A DNA stretch of 64,000 nt from Streptomyces canus. GTDB lineage: Bacteria > Actinomycetota > Actinomycetes > Streptomycetales > Streptomycetaceae. Position 1 is the first letter of the stretch; each line of letters starts with the position of its first letter. The stretch lies in the NCBI RefSeq assembly GCF_030815415.1, contig NZ_JAUSWW010000001.1, positions 744,001-808,000 of the forward strand. Direction: 5' to 3'. A program made the position numbers and the translations under genes. This document shows positions 24,668 through 33,902 of the stretch, piece by piece. The notes under the pieces were generated by a model. The model had not been told where the DNA came from. It did not search any database and saw nothing but the letters and a program-made list of their open reading frames with translations.

Positions 24668-24748
24668 GAACGGTCCTTCCTGGACTGTCTCGAACAGCTG
24701 GACGGCGCCCCTTCCCTACCGATCGTCGGCCTATGTGCTGCTTGGGGC

Positions 24749-24767
24749 CTCACCCGGTACAGGTGAG
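24749..24767 (-). promoter_or_regulatory. CTCACCC-N5-AGGTGAG operator-like repeat, copy 3
   Basis: An inverted repeat with one mismatch (CTCACCC/AGGTGAG) around GGTAC, 82 bp upstream of the GTG of the 65-residue gene. Confidence 0.5.
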
Positions 24768-24794
24768 CGTCGCCCGGCGACCGGAAGCCGGGGC

Positions 24795-25322
24795 TCAATG
24801 CTTCAGAAAGATCTTGAAGGAAATGATCAGCAGACCGAGCAGCAGGTTGACCGATGCCGTGACGACCATGAGCCGGGGCGAAGCGCCGACGCGGCGTGCC
24901 GCAGCCACGGACCAGCCCACCTGGCCGGCCACAGCGACACAGAGAGCCAGCCAGAGGGAACCTCGCACGTCCAGACCGAAGAGCGGACCGGCAAGCACCG
25001 CGGCGGCCGGCGGGATGGCCGCCTTGACGATCGGCCACTCCTCACAACACACGTTCCATACGACCCGACGGTCCGGAGCCTGTTGCGCCAGGCGCGCCCC
25101 GAAGAGCTGGGCATGCACGTGCCCGATCCAGAACACCACGCCGGTGAGCAGCAGCAACAACACCAACTCGGCGCGGGGGAACGAGCCCAGGGAACCGGCG
25201 CCGACCACCACGGAGGCCGCCAGCATGGATCCGTAGACGCCACCCGTGTAGTCCGCGCGAGCCCGGCGCTCAGCACGGTGCTCCCGCCGGGCCGGGCCGG
25301 TCGTGACTCTCATCCTGGACAC
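24795..25322 (-). CDS. Conserved four-pass membrane protein
   Basis: A 175-residue protein with a basic N-terminus (RREHRAERRARADYTGGVYG) and four hydrophobic segments, including LVLLLLLTGVVFWIGHVHAQ and a last one ending ISFKIFLKH. The AxxVYGSMLAxxVVxG start resembles small actinobacterial membrane proteins without known function. It is the last gene of a run GH15, MFS, this gene, separated from the MFS gene by 18 bp and so probably cotranscribed. Confidence 0.78.
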   Translation of the reverse strand: MSRMRVTTGPARREHRAERRARADYTGGVYGSMLAASVVVGAGSLGSFPRAELVLLLLLTGVVFWIGHVHAQLFGARLAQQAPDRRVVWNVCCEEWPIVKAAIPPAAAVLAGPLFGLDVRGSLWLALCVAVAGQVGWSVAAARRVGASPRLMVVTASVNLLLGLLIISFKIFLKH

Positions 25323-25340
25323 CGGTGACTCCCTCCGGAC

Positions 25341-26978
25341 TCAGCGCGTCTCTCCGGCCGCACCGGCCGGAACATCGGTGTCCGGCTGCCGCTGACGGCT
25401 TTGCCGGGCGGTCGGCAGGTTCGGCGTGACCAGGAGACTGGCGAGAGCGATCCCACCGGTGGCCAGGACCGCCGCCTTCAGGCCGTCCAGCTGCGCGGAG
25501 GCGTAGGAGTCCGCGACGGCGTCAACCTGGGACGGCGGCAGCCCGGCACGCTCGGCCGCCGAACGCACCTGATCGGTGGGGACGAAGGTGACCCCGGCCT
25601 CAAGAGCGACACCGACCTCGTCACGGGTCTGTTCGGACAGCCGCGGATCATCCGTCACCTGCGAGGTGAAGGCCTGCGCCAGCGCACCGATCAGGATCGA
25701 CCCGATGAGCGCGGTGCCCAGCGCGGAACCCAGATTCTGTGCCGTGAACTGGAGCCCTCCCGCCTCACTGCGTTCCTCCTCGCCGACGCCCGACTGGACG
25801 ACGTTGCCCAGTTGTGAGGCGAGCAGGCCCACGCCCACGCCCAGCAGGGCCATCGCTCCGGCGAACTGCCCGTCGTCGATGACCGGGTCGATGGTGGCCA
25901 GCAGCCACACGATGGCCGCCGTCAGGGTCGCCAGCGCCAGCCGGACCACCCGGCGCGCGCCCCACACCCGGCCCAGCGAGGACGCCGACAGGGAGGTCAC
26001 CAGCATGGTGGCGGACACCGGGAGCAGACGCAGCCCCGTCTCGAACGCGTCGAACCCCTGCACCACCTGCAAGTACAGCGGGATCGTGAAGAACAGCCCC
26101 AGCAGGATGAGGTTCTGGCTCAGCAGGGTCATCAGCCCGGACCGCAACACGGGCCTGCCCAGCAGGGAAAGATGCATAAGGGGGTCGGCCCCGTGCAGCT
26201 CCCGCCGCCGCTCCCACCACCGGAAGACGGCCAGGACGGCCACTCCCAGGCCGACGACGAACAGCGTCGGGGCGAAACCGAGGACGGTGAAGGGCGGGTT
26301 GCGCGGCTGCACCCATCCCCAGGTGCTGCTCTGCAGGACCCCGAGCACACCCAGCCCCAGCCCGGTCGCGGAGAGCATCGCCCCGACCCAGTCCATCCGG
26401 GGGCGCGGCCCGGTCGGGGCGGAAGGCGCGATCACCCCGCGGCACAGCAGGACGGCCACGACGACCACGACCTCGCCGGCGAAGACCAGCCGCCAGGTGA
26501 GGTACGTCGTCACCCAGCCGCCCAGGAGCGGACCGACCGCGATCCCGGCGCCGGCGAGCCCGCCGATGACCGCGTAGGCGATGGCCCGGTCCCGCCCGCG
26601 GTACGACTCCGCGACGAGGGCGGCCATGGCCGGCAGCACCATGGCCGCCCCGAGCCCCTCGATCACCGACCAGCCCAGCGTGAGCACCCACAGCGTGGGC
26701 GCCACCGCGGTCAGAGCCGACCCCACACCGTAGACGGCCAGCCCCGCAAGGAACATGCGGCGGCGCCCCAGGATGTCCCCGAACCTGCCACCGATGATCA
26801 TGAACGCGGCCATGACCAGCGCGTACAGGGTGATGACGGCCTGGATGGCGGTGACCTCTGTGTCGAAGTCCTCGACCAACTGGCTGATGGACACGTTCAT
26901 GACGGAGGTGTCCAGAACCATCAGGAACTGGGCCGTACCGAGGACGATCAGAGCCCGCCAGTGCTTCACGCTGTCCAC
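25341..26978 (-). CDS. MFS drug-efflux transporter, DHA2 (14-helix) family
   Basis: A 545-residue transporter with about 14 membrane segments. Motif A appears as GGRFGDILGRRRMF (about 62-75), the antiporter motif C region as GLAGAGIAVGPLLGGW, and the N-terminus has the DHA2-typical LGTAQFLMVLDTSVMNVSIS. A large loop near the C-terminus (DDPRLSEQTRDEVGVALEAG) is common in actinobacterial EmrB/QacA-type pumps. It should export hydrophobic or cationic drugs by proton antiport. It follows the GH15 gene by 27 bp in the same direction. The substrate is unknown. Confidence 0.92.
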   Translation of the reverse strand: MDSVKHWRALIVLGTAQFLMVLDTSVMNVSISQLVEDFDTEVTAIQAVITLYALVMAAFMIIGGRFGDILGRRRMFLAGLAVYGVGSALTAVAPTLWVLTLGWSVIEGLGAAMVLPAMAALVAESYRGRDRAIAYAVIGGLAGAGIAVGPLLGGWVTTYLTWRLVFAGEVVVVVAVLLCRGVIAPSAPTGPRPRMDWVGAMLSATGLGLGVLGVLQSSTWGWVQPRNPPFTVLGFAPTLFVVGLGVAVLAVFRWWERRRELHGADPLMHLSLLGRPVLRSGLMTLLSQNLILLGLFFTIPLYLQVVQGFDAFETGLRLLPVSATMLVTSLSASSLGRVWGARRVVRLALATLTAAIVWLLATIDPVIDDGQFAGAMALLGVGVGLLASQLGNVVQSGVGEEERSEAGGLQFTAQNLGSALGTALIGSILIGALAQAFTSQVTDDPRLSEQTRDEVGVALEAGVTFVPTDQVRSAAERAGLPPSQVDAVADSYASAQLDGLKAAVLATGGIALASLLVTPNLPTARQSRQRQPDTDVPAGAAGETR

Positions 26979-27005
26979 CTCGCCGGGTAGGTCCCAAGTG
27001 ATGCT

Positions 27006-28826
27006 TCAGCGAGCGGTGTCCATCTGCTCGTCGAGGGAGAGAGCGGCCGTGATCAGCGCGAGATGAGTGAAAGCCTGCGGGAAGTTGCCAAGTTGCTCTC
27101 CCGTGGGACCTATTTCCTCCGCGAACAGACCGCCGTGATTGGCGTACGTGAGCATCTTGTCGAAGGCGTACCGGGCCTGCCCGAGCCGTCCCGCCCGCGC
27201 GAGCGCGTCCACGTGCAGGAAGCTGCACAGCGAGAACGTGCCCTCGCTGCCGCGCAGGCCGTCCGGGGACGCCTCGGGGTCGTAGCGGTAGACGAGGCTG
27301 TCGGAGACGAGTTCCTGGCCCATCGCGTCCAAAGTGGACAGCCAGCGCGGATCGTCCGGCGCGATGAATCCGACGGAGGGCATGAGCAGCAGGGACGCGT
27401 CGAGGGTGACGTCGTCGTAGTGCTGGACGAAGGCCTGGCGCCCGGGGCTCCAGCCCCGCTCCATCACCTGGCGCAGGATGTCGTCCCGTGCCGCGCTCCA
27501 TCCCGCGATGTCTGCGGGACGGGCGAAGTCGCGGGCCATCCGGATGCCCCGGTCGAAGGCCGCCCAGCACATCAGCCGGCTGTAGGTGAAGTCCTTCTGC
27601 CCGCCCCGCGTCTCCCAGATTCCCTCGTCGGGCCGGTCCCACGCTTTGACCAGCCAGTCGAGCACCCCGGCAAGGGACTGCCAGCCGTCGTACGGTGGGA
27701 TCTCGGCGGCGTCCTCGACCGCCTGGGACAGGGCGAGGGCCGCCTCTCCGTAGATGTCGAGCTGGAGCTGGCTCGCCGCGCCGTTGCCCAAGCGCACCGG
27801 TGCGGATCCTTGGTAGCCCTCCAGGTGGTCGAGGACCTCTTCCGGCAGGTTCGGGTCGCCGTCGATCCGGTACATGATCTGCAGGGGTTCACCACTGACC
27901 GTACTGTTCGCCTTCAGCCGGTCACCCAGCCAGCGGCGGAAGGCGTGCGCCTCCTCGCGATAGCCGAGCCCGAGCAGCGCACCGACCGACATCGAGCCGT
28001 CCCGGACCCACGTGTAGCGGTAGTCCCAGTTGCGTCCGCCGCCGATCTGCTCCGGCAGCCCCATAGTGGGGGCCGCGACGGGCGCTCCGGTGGGCGCGTA
28101 GGTGAGCAGCTTGAGCGTGATGGCCGCGCGGTTCACCATGTCCTGCCAGCGTCCCCGGTACCGGCTGCGGCGGACCCACGCGTGCCAGAAGTCCCGGGTC
28201 TGCTCGAACAGCGTCACCACGTCCGCCCGGCTCAGCGGTGGCTGCGGGGCATCGGGCGAGTCCTCGATCGTCAGGACGACGGCGGCGAAGTCGTCCGGCC
28301 CCAGGAATACTTCGCCCCGGGCGTCATCGCCCTCCCCGGTCCATATCACCGGGCCGACCGTCTGCAGCGTGGCCCGGACGGCGCGCCCGTCGAAACGGAC
28401 GGCGTCCTCGGCGAGATCGAGCCGGTGGCCGGCACGGCCGTAGTCGAAGCGAGGGCGGCACTGAAGGGTGAAGCGGACCCGGCCGCGCGTCACGCGCAGC
28501 ATGCGGACCAGCCGATGCCGCCCCGCCGCCCGCTCCGGGTTCTCCACCGGCATGAAGTCGACCACCTCACCCACGCCTTCCTCCGCGAGGAAGCGCGTCA
28601 CCAGCACAGCGGTGTCCTGCAGGTACAACTGGATCGGAGGCCGTGGAGTGTCGGCCCAGATGCTGAAGTGGCCGCCGCGGTCGTGGTCGAGCAGCGAGGC
28701 GAACACGCTGGGCGAGTCGAACCTGGGCGCGCACAGCCAGTCGACCGTGCCGTCGGAGGAGACCAGTGCGGCGGTCTGCAAGTCACCGACCATCCCGTGA
28801 TCGGCGATCGGAGGATAGCGTCGCAT
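27006..28826 (-). CDS. Glycoside hydrolase family 15 protein (glucoamylase/trehalase-like)
   Basis: A protein of about 606 residues beginning MRRYPPIADHGMVGDLQTAA and VSSDGTVDWLCAPRFDSPSV, the N-terminal beta-sandwich signature of bacterial GH15 enzymes. The catalytic (alpha/alpha)6 domain includes GGRNWDYRYTWVRDGSM and EIGPTGEQLGNFPQAFTHLA, the latter carrying the conserved catalytic base region. Relatives hydrolyse trehalose or short alpha-glucans in the cytoplasm. ATG 28826 follows AAGGAG; an upstream in-frame ATG is less likely. It leads an operon with the MFS gene. A CTCACCC-type repeat lies 86 bp upstream. Confidence 0.92.
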   Translation of the reverse strand: MRRYPPIADHGMVGDLQTAALVSSDGTVDWLCAPRFDSPSVFASLLDHDRGGHFSIWADTPRPPIQLYLQDTAVLVTRFLAEEGVGEVVDFMPVENPERAAGRHRLVRMLRVTRGRVRFTLQCRPRFDYGRAGHRLDLAEDAVRFDGRAVRATLQTVGPVIWTGEGDDARGEVFLGPDDFAAVVLTIEDSPDAPQPPLSRADVVTLFEQTRDFWHAWVRRSRYRGRWQDMVNRAAITLKLLTYAPTGAPVAAPTMGLPEQIGGGRNWDYRYTWVRDGSMSVGALLGLGYREEAHAFRRWLGDRLKANSTVSGEPLQIMYRIDGDPNLPEEVLDHLEGYQGSAPVRLGNGAASQLQLDIYGEAALALSQAVEDAAEIPPYDGWQSLAGVLDWLVKAWDRPDEGIWETRGGQKDFTYSRLMCWAAFDRGIRMARDFARPADIAGWSAARDDILRQVMERGWSPGRQAFVQHYDDVTLDASLLLMPSVGFIAPDDPRWLSTLDAMGQELVSDSLVYRYDPEASPDGLRGSEGTFSLCSFLHVDALARAGRLGQARYAFDKMLTYANHGGLFAEEIGPTGEQLGNFPQAFTHLALITAALSLDEQMDTAR

Positions 28827-28911
28827 GATCGGTGCTCCTTCCGGCGCCACGTCCCGGTCGCCATGGAGCGCCCGGTGTATGCCCACCATGGCCACGTCGG
28901 ACCGTGTCGGC

Positions 28912-28930
28912 CTCCCCCGCTGCGGGTGAG
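28912..28930. promoter_or_regulatory. CTCCCCC-N5-GGGTGAG operator-like repeat, copy 4
   Basis: An inverted repeat with one mismatch (CTCCCCC/GGGTGAG) around GCTGC. It lies 86 bp upstream of the GH15 start and 145 bp upstream of the divergent SpoIIE-type gene, so it could act on both. Confidence 0.45.
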
Positions 28931-29074
28931 TCCTCCCGAGGACTGCCGCCCTCCGGCCACGGCTCGCGCCCGCGGATGCAGCGGCCCGGTGTGCGGAGGA
29001 CGCTGGAAGGACGTCTGGGCGCGCGGCGGTGGTGCGCCGGGGCGAGCGCGGGACGGTATCGGGAGGCGATCTTC

Positions 29075-31144
29075 ATGGCACACGACGCGGCCGGCCGGGT
29101 GGCGGGCGAGACGGCCCTCGCGATGCTGGACGCGTTGTTCGAGCAGTCACCGATCGGGCTGCATCTGCTGGACACCACGTTGCGGGTGATACGGGTCAAC
29201 ACCGCGACCCCCGCCATGCGGTCTCTGGCCACGGACGAGCTGACAGGACGCCCGGCCCGCGAGGTCTACGACATGGTCGATGCCGATGTCGAGGCACTTC
29301 TGAACGAGGTCCTGGACACCGGCGTGCCGGTGCTGGGACGCATCGTCCGTGCCCGCGTCGATGGGGATCCGCGGAACTACGAGGTGACCGCGCAACGCCT
29401 GCACAGTGCTCGCGGACAGGTGCTCGGTGTGGCGGTCGCCGTGGTCGACGTCACCGAACGCGAGCGGGCCCGGGCCCGTGCCGACGTGCTCGACGCCGTA
29501 CGAAGGGGCGTGGGCCTCACACTCGATCCCACGGTGACCGGGGACGAGTTCGTGACCGCCGTGGTCCCCGCTTTCGCTGATGTCGCGGTCGTGGAGGTAG
29601 TGGACGCCGTGATCCGCGGCAACGACCCGCCACTGGCCCCACCACCGCCGGGCACACCCCTGATGCGCACCGCCTTCCGCAGCAGCCGCACGCACCCACC
29701 CCAAGCCCCTTTGGTGGGGAACGTATCCGGCCTGCCCATCCCCACGCCCTTCACCCAGGCCCTCGCCGACCTGCGTCCCGGCGTGGTCCCCCTGGATGCC
29801 GCCGCCCCGTGGCTCTCCGTCGATCCCGCGCGTGCGGAGACGATCCGCTCGACGCAGGCCCACTCCCTCCTCGTCGTCCCCCTGGCGCTGCGCGACGCGG
29901 CCCTCGGCCTGGTCAGTCTGTATCGCGCCGGACAGTCTCCCGCCTTCGACGCCGGCGACCAGGAACTGGCGGTCGAACTGGCCGCCCACACGGCCCTCTG
30001 CATCGACAACGCGCGCCGCTACGCACGCGAGCACACCGTCGCGGCAACGGTGCAGCGGCAGTTGTTGCCCCGCCGCCCGGAAACCCACGCCTGGCTCGAG
30101 GCCGCCTACCTCTCCCTCACGGGCGAAAACCCCGGCGCCTGGTACGACACGATCGCCCTCTCCAGCGCCCGCACCGCCCTGGTCGTCGGCAACGTGTCCG
30201 GACGCGGACTCAACGCCGCCGCGACCATGGGCCAGTTGCGCACCGCCGTACGCTCGTTGGCGGCGTTCGACCTGCCCCCCGAGGAGCTCATGGAACGGAT
30301 GCACGCCACCGCCGGTCAGCTGGCCGCCGAACGCGCCAACCTCCCCCTTGCGGATCCGCTGCGCCGCGAAGCACTCACCGCCGACTGCGTGTACGCGGTC
30401 CACGACCCCCTCACCGGCACCTGTACCCTGGCCGCGGCCGGCGGTCTCACCCCGCTCGTCGTGCGCCCCGACGCCACCGTCGCCGTCCCCGCCACAACGG
30501 CCGGGCCTCGCCTGGGCACAGCGCAGGAGGCGCCCTTCGCGGCCGGCGAGGTGGAAGTGCCGGACGGCAGCGTGCTGGTCTTCACCAGTGATCCGGTTCT
30601 CACGTCGTACCTGGCAGAAGTCGCAGGGCCGCTCCCCTTGACGCCCTACCTCCGCGATCGCACGCTCCAGGACCTGTGCGACGCACTCGTGTACGCGCTT
30701 CCGACGGACTTGGGCATCGGCGATGCGGCCGTGCTCCTCGCGCGCACCCGGTCGTTTCCACCCGACCGATGCGCTGTGTGGCAGCTCGACCCGGATCCCG
30801 CGGCCGTCGCCGTCGCCCGACGCCGTACCCGCGAACGGCTCGCCGCGTGGGACGTGGACGACGAGACTGCGGACGACACGCAGCTCATCATCAGCGAACT
30901 CGTCACCAATGCCGTGCGGTACGGCAGCCCTCCCATCGAGCTCCGCCTGATCCATGACCGCAGCCTGACGTGCGAGGTACGGGACGCCGGCTCGGCCTCC
31001 CCCCACCTGCGGCACGCCGGCGCAGCGGAGGAGGGCGGACGCGGCCTGTTCATCGCCGCCCGGCTCGCCCAGGCGTGGGGCACGCGGTACACGGCTCAGG
31101 GCAAAACGATCTGGACTGAGCAGACGCTGCCGCCCGCTCCCTGA
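29075..31144 (+). CDS. PAS-GAF-SpoIIE (PP2C) phosphatase with HATPase domain
   Basis: A 689-residue signalling protein. It has a PAS domain (about 15-115, LFEQSPIGLHLLDTTLRVIR), a GAF domain (about 130-310, with VPLALRDAALGLVSLYR), a SpoIIE-type PP2C phosphatase (about 325-545, starting ATVQRQLLPRRPE) and a C-terminal anti-sigma-factor-type HATPase_c (about 565-689, IISELVTNAVRYGSPP). Such proteins dephosphorylate anti-anti-sigma factors while the kinase domain acts on the same partner. GGGAGG precedes the ATG. One caution: the phosphatase region lacks an obvious standard metal-binding GDV...GHG series (GNVSGRGLNAA and ADCVYAVHDP are seen instead). Confidence 0.9.
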   Translation: MAHDAAGRVAGETALAMLDALFEQSPIGLHLLDTTLRVIRVNTATPAMRSLATDELTGRPAREVYDMVDADVEALLNEVLDTGVPVLGRIVRARVDGDPRNYEVTAQRLHSARGQVLGVAVAVVDVTERERARARADVLDAVRRGVGLTLDPTVTGDEFVTAVVPAFADVAVVEVVDAVIRGNDPPLAPPPPGTPLMRTAFRSSRTHPPQAPLVGNVSGLPIPTPFTQALADLRPGVVPLDAAAPWLSVDPARAETIRSTQAHSLLVVPLALRDAALGLVSLYRAGQSPAFDAGDQELAVELAAHTALCIDNARRYAREHTVAATVQRQLLPRRPETHAWLEAAYLSLTGENPGAWYDTIALSSARTALVVGNVSGRGLNAAATMGQLRTAVRSLAAFDLPPEELMERMHATAGQLAAERANLPLADPLRREALTADCVYAVHDPLTGTCTLAAAGGLTPLVVRPDATVAVPATTAGPRLGTAQEAPFAAGEVEVPDGSVLVFTSDPVLTSYLAEVAGPLPLTPYLRDRTLQDLCDALVYALPTDLGIGDAAVLLARTRSFPPDRCAVWQLDPDPAAVAVARRRTRERLAAWDVDDETADDTQLIISELVTNAVRYGSPPIELRLIHDRSLTCEVRDAGSASPHLRHAGAAEEGGRGLFIAARLAQAWGTRYTAQGKTIWTEQTLPPAP

Positions 31145-31148
31145 AGGG

Positions 31149-33830
31149 TCACAAGAGGCGCAGCTCGCGTGCGCGGCGCACCGCGTCGCCTCGCCGGTTC
31201 ACCGCAAGCTTCCGGAACACGCTCTTGAGGTGGGTCTTCACCGTGTTCACCGACACGTACAGATCAGCGGCGATCTCCTCCGTCGACATCATCCCGGCCA
31301 GCCGCTCCAGGACATCCCGCTCGCGTCCGCTCAGCTCCGCCGCGACGAGCGGCGAGGACGGCGACTCCGCGCCGGACCGCCCGCCCCTTCGCGCGGGGGC
31401 CGGACCGGGCGTGAGCCAGCCCACTGCCAGCTCATGCAGAGAGGCCGTCGCCAGAAGAGGCCGGATCCACGCTCCGGCATCGAGGAACGGACGCCTCAGC
31501 CGCTCACGCCGGGCGTCGAGGAGCGCCTGGGCCAGGAGTCTGCGGACGGTGGCGGTGTCTCCCGCCCACTCCGCGGCCTGAGCCCTCACCAGCGCCGCCC
31601 GCACCGTCACCGCAGGACCTGTCCCGCCCTGGCTGCGGATGCTGTCGAGCAGGTCGACGGCCGCCTCGCAACGCCCTGCGGCGAGCTGGAGCCCCGCGGC
31701 CTCCACGGCGCACGCCGGCTGGTCGCCGGACACCTGCTCGAGGACCGCGCTGGCTTCGTCCGGCCGTCCTTCGGCCAGGTGGGCGGCGGAGACGACGAGT
31801 ACTTCATGGCTTGCCGCCCAGGGTGATGCCACGGCGGTGGAGACGGCCGGGTTCGCCGCCTCGACGGCAGCTCGCACCTTGCCCCGGACCAGCAGCAGAC
31901 GAGCGGTGACGAGCGCCTGTCCCCCCGTCAGCACCGGATCACGCGCTCCCGAGGGGAGGTCCACCTCGTCGAGAAGGGCTTGGGCCCGGGCCAATTCATG
32001 GCGCTCGACGGCCACGGCGGCCAGGACCAGCCGTTCGATGCCGGAGCCGGACGACTGGGGCAGGCCGATCCGCTCCGCCTCGGACATCGCCGCCAGGGCC
32101 TTGCGTTCCGCCCGGCCGAGCCAGCCGTTCAGGTAGTCCAGCAGGGCCAGGTGCCCCATCGACTCTTTCCGGGGCAGCACGGTGCAGGCTCCGTCGTCGG
32201 TACCGGCCACGACGGTCAGGGCAGCGCGCGCGTCATCGAAACGTCCGGCCCACAGGCGCACCGAGCCCAGATGGGTCAGCAGCAGAGCGTGGAGTTCGGG
32301 ATGCTTGTCCAAGAGGTGCCCGGGGACTTCCCGCAGCAGCTCGTCGGCCGCCGCGGCGGCCTTCTCGGCCTGCGGAGGACACCCGGCGAACCGGGCCGCC
32401 AAAGCCTCCAGCAGCGCGCAGCTCAGCCGGGCGGCCGCGAGGCTGCCCGGGTCGTCGGCCAGGTGCTCCTCAGCGCGGCGCAGGCGGGCCAGACCGCGGT
32501 CGAGGTCACGCCGGGACAGGTCGTGCGCCGCGCGTACGAGGTCCGTCGCAGGACTCCTGGCCTCGGGCCCCATGAAGGAGAACAACTGGGTCAGGTCATC
32601 CGAGCGCAGACCGGTGAAGAGCTGCCCGATCGCCAGGTCGTCGATCAGCGCACCGGCGGCGAAATTCCAGTCTCCCGCGGCGGCGCCGTGGGCGAGTGTC
32701 TCCGTCAGGAAGCCGTGCCGGCGCAGCCACCGCGCGCCCCGCCGGTGCAGTTCCGGCTCCACCCCGGGCAGGCGCACCCGCAGGTGGGCCCGGAGTATCT
32801 CCCCGAACAGCGGGTGCAGTTGGTACCACGTATGCCCGAGGTGCTCGACGAAAGCGTTGTCGCGATGCAGCCCGGCGAGGATGGGCTCGGCATCGGCACG
32901 GAGGGTCAGCGCGTTGGCCAGGTCCGGGCAGAAACGCTCCAGGACGCTCACCCGCAGCAGAAGGTCCTGTGTCTCGTCCGGCTGTCCCTTGAGAACCTCG
33001 GCCAGCAGGAAATCCGCGACCGTACTGCGGTCCGCTTCGAACTCCTTCAGGTAGAGCTCCGGGTCGGCGCTCTCCCGAGCAGCCAGAGCGGACAGGCGCA
33101 AGCCGGCGGCCCAGCCCCGGAGTCGGTCCACCAGGGCACCCGCGGCGTGGAGCGGAAGGCGCAGACCGTGCAGCTCCAGCAGTGCGACGGCCTCCTCGGC
33201 CGTGAAGGCCAGCTCAGCGCCGCGGATCTCCGTCAGCTCGCCGGCCGCGCGGTAACGGTGCAGCGGAAGCAGCGGCTCGGTGCGGGTGACAAGGACGAGA
33301 TGCAGGCCGCCCCCCGCGTGGTGCAGGACGAACTCCAGCTGCTCCGCAACCTCCGGGGCGGTCACGCGATCGTATTCGTCGAGCACCAGGACCACGGGCC
33401 GGTTGCGATCGTTCAGCTCGGCGGCGAGGGCCGCCAGCAGCTTTTGGTCCACCCCAGCCGCGTCCGCGGGGGTCCCGACCGCCTCGGACACCGGTGCACC
33501 GCAGGCGCGCAGTGCCTGAAGGACGTAGGCCCAGAAGACCCCCGGACGCCGGTCCCCCACTTCGACAGTGAGCCAGGCGACCGGCGGACGCAATCCGGCA
33601 GCCCAGTCGGCGACCAGCAGGGTTTTACCGGCCCCGGCCGCACCGTTGACCAGTGTCAGCGGAGTCCGCAGAGCCTGGTCGAGGTGCTGGAGCAGCCGCT
33701 GCCGCCGAAGGAAGGTCACGGGCCTCGCGGGGAGGGCGAACCGGGTACGCAGGAGCGGGTTTCCCAGGGGATCGGCGCACTGAACGGCCGGAACGGTCGG
33801 CCCCTGCACGTTGTCGTGGGTCCCGGCCAT
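31149..33830 (-). CDS. LAL-type LuxR-family ATP-binding transcriptional regulator
   Basis: A large regulator of about 893 residues (MalT-like). Walker A GAAGAGKT is near residue 63 of this start, and Walker B is in VVLVLDEYDRV. A TPR-like helical middle follows, then a C-terminal LuxR helix-turn-helix (LSGRERDVLERLAGMMSTEE, then LYVSVNTVKTHLKSVFRKL). It binds ATP and an inducer and activates transcription. It converges with the SpoIIE-type gene with only 4 bp between stops. GGTGGTGAG lies 4-12 bases before ATG 33830; ATG 33854 is the alternative. Its target could be the surrounding stress block (inference). Confidence 0.92.
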   Translation of the reverse strand: MAGTHDNVQGPTVPAVQCADPLGNPLLRTRFALPARPVTFLRRQRLLQHLDQALRTPLTLVNGAAGAGKTLLVADWAAGLRPPVAWLTVEVGDRRPGVFWAYVLQALRACGAPVSEAVGTPADAAGVDQKLLAALAAELNDRNRPVVLVLDEYDRVTAPEVAEQLEFVLHHAGGGLHLVLVTRTEPLLPLHRYRAAGELTEIRGAELAFTAEEAVALLELHGLRLPLHAAGALVDRLRGWAAGLRLSALAARESADPELYLKEFEADRSTVADFLLAEVLKGQPDETQDLLLRVSVLERFCPDLANALTLRADAEPILAGLHRDNAFVEHLGHTWYQLHPLFGEILRAHLRVRLPGVEPELHRRGARWLRRHGFLTETLAHGAAAGDWNFAAGALIDDLAIGQLFTGLRSDDLTQLFSFMGPEARSPATDLVRAAHDLSRRDLDRGLARLRRAEEHLADDPGSLAAARLSCALLEALAARFAGCPPQAEKAAAAADELLREVPGHLLDKHPELHALLLTHLGSVRLWAGRFDDARAALTVVAGTDDGACTVLPRKESMGHLALLDYLNGWLGRAERKALAAMSEAERIGLPQSSGSGIERLVLAAVAVERHELARAQALLDEVDLPSGARDPVLTGGQALVTARLLLVRGKVRAAVEAANPAVSTAVASPWAASHEVLVVSAAHLAEGRPDEASAVLEQVSGDQPACAVEAAGLQLAAGRCEAAVDLLDSIRSQGGTGPAVTVRAALVRAQAAEWAGDTATVRRLLAQALLDARRERLRRPFLDAGAWIRPLLATASLHELAVGWLTPGPAPARRGGRSGAESPSSPLVAAELSGRERDVLERLAGMMSTEEIAADLYVSVNTVKTHLKSVFRKLAVNRRGDAVRRARELRLL

Positions 33831-33902
33831 CAAGCTCACCACCCCTTCCGCCAAGGTCTCGCCACCGGGCCGATGGCCCGTTCACCGGCCTGCTGGTCAG
33901 CT

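Noticed and set aside
25765..27642. 625-codon minus-strand frame over the MFS and GH15 genes
   Set aside because: Spans two established genes out of phase, with shadow composition.
29147..31015. 622-codon minus-strand frame opposite the SpoIIE-type gene
   Set aside because: Antisense shadow; Gly/Val/His-rich without domain motif.
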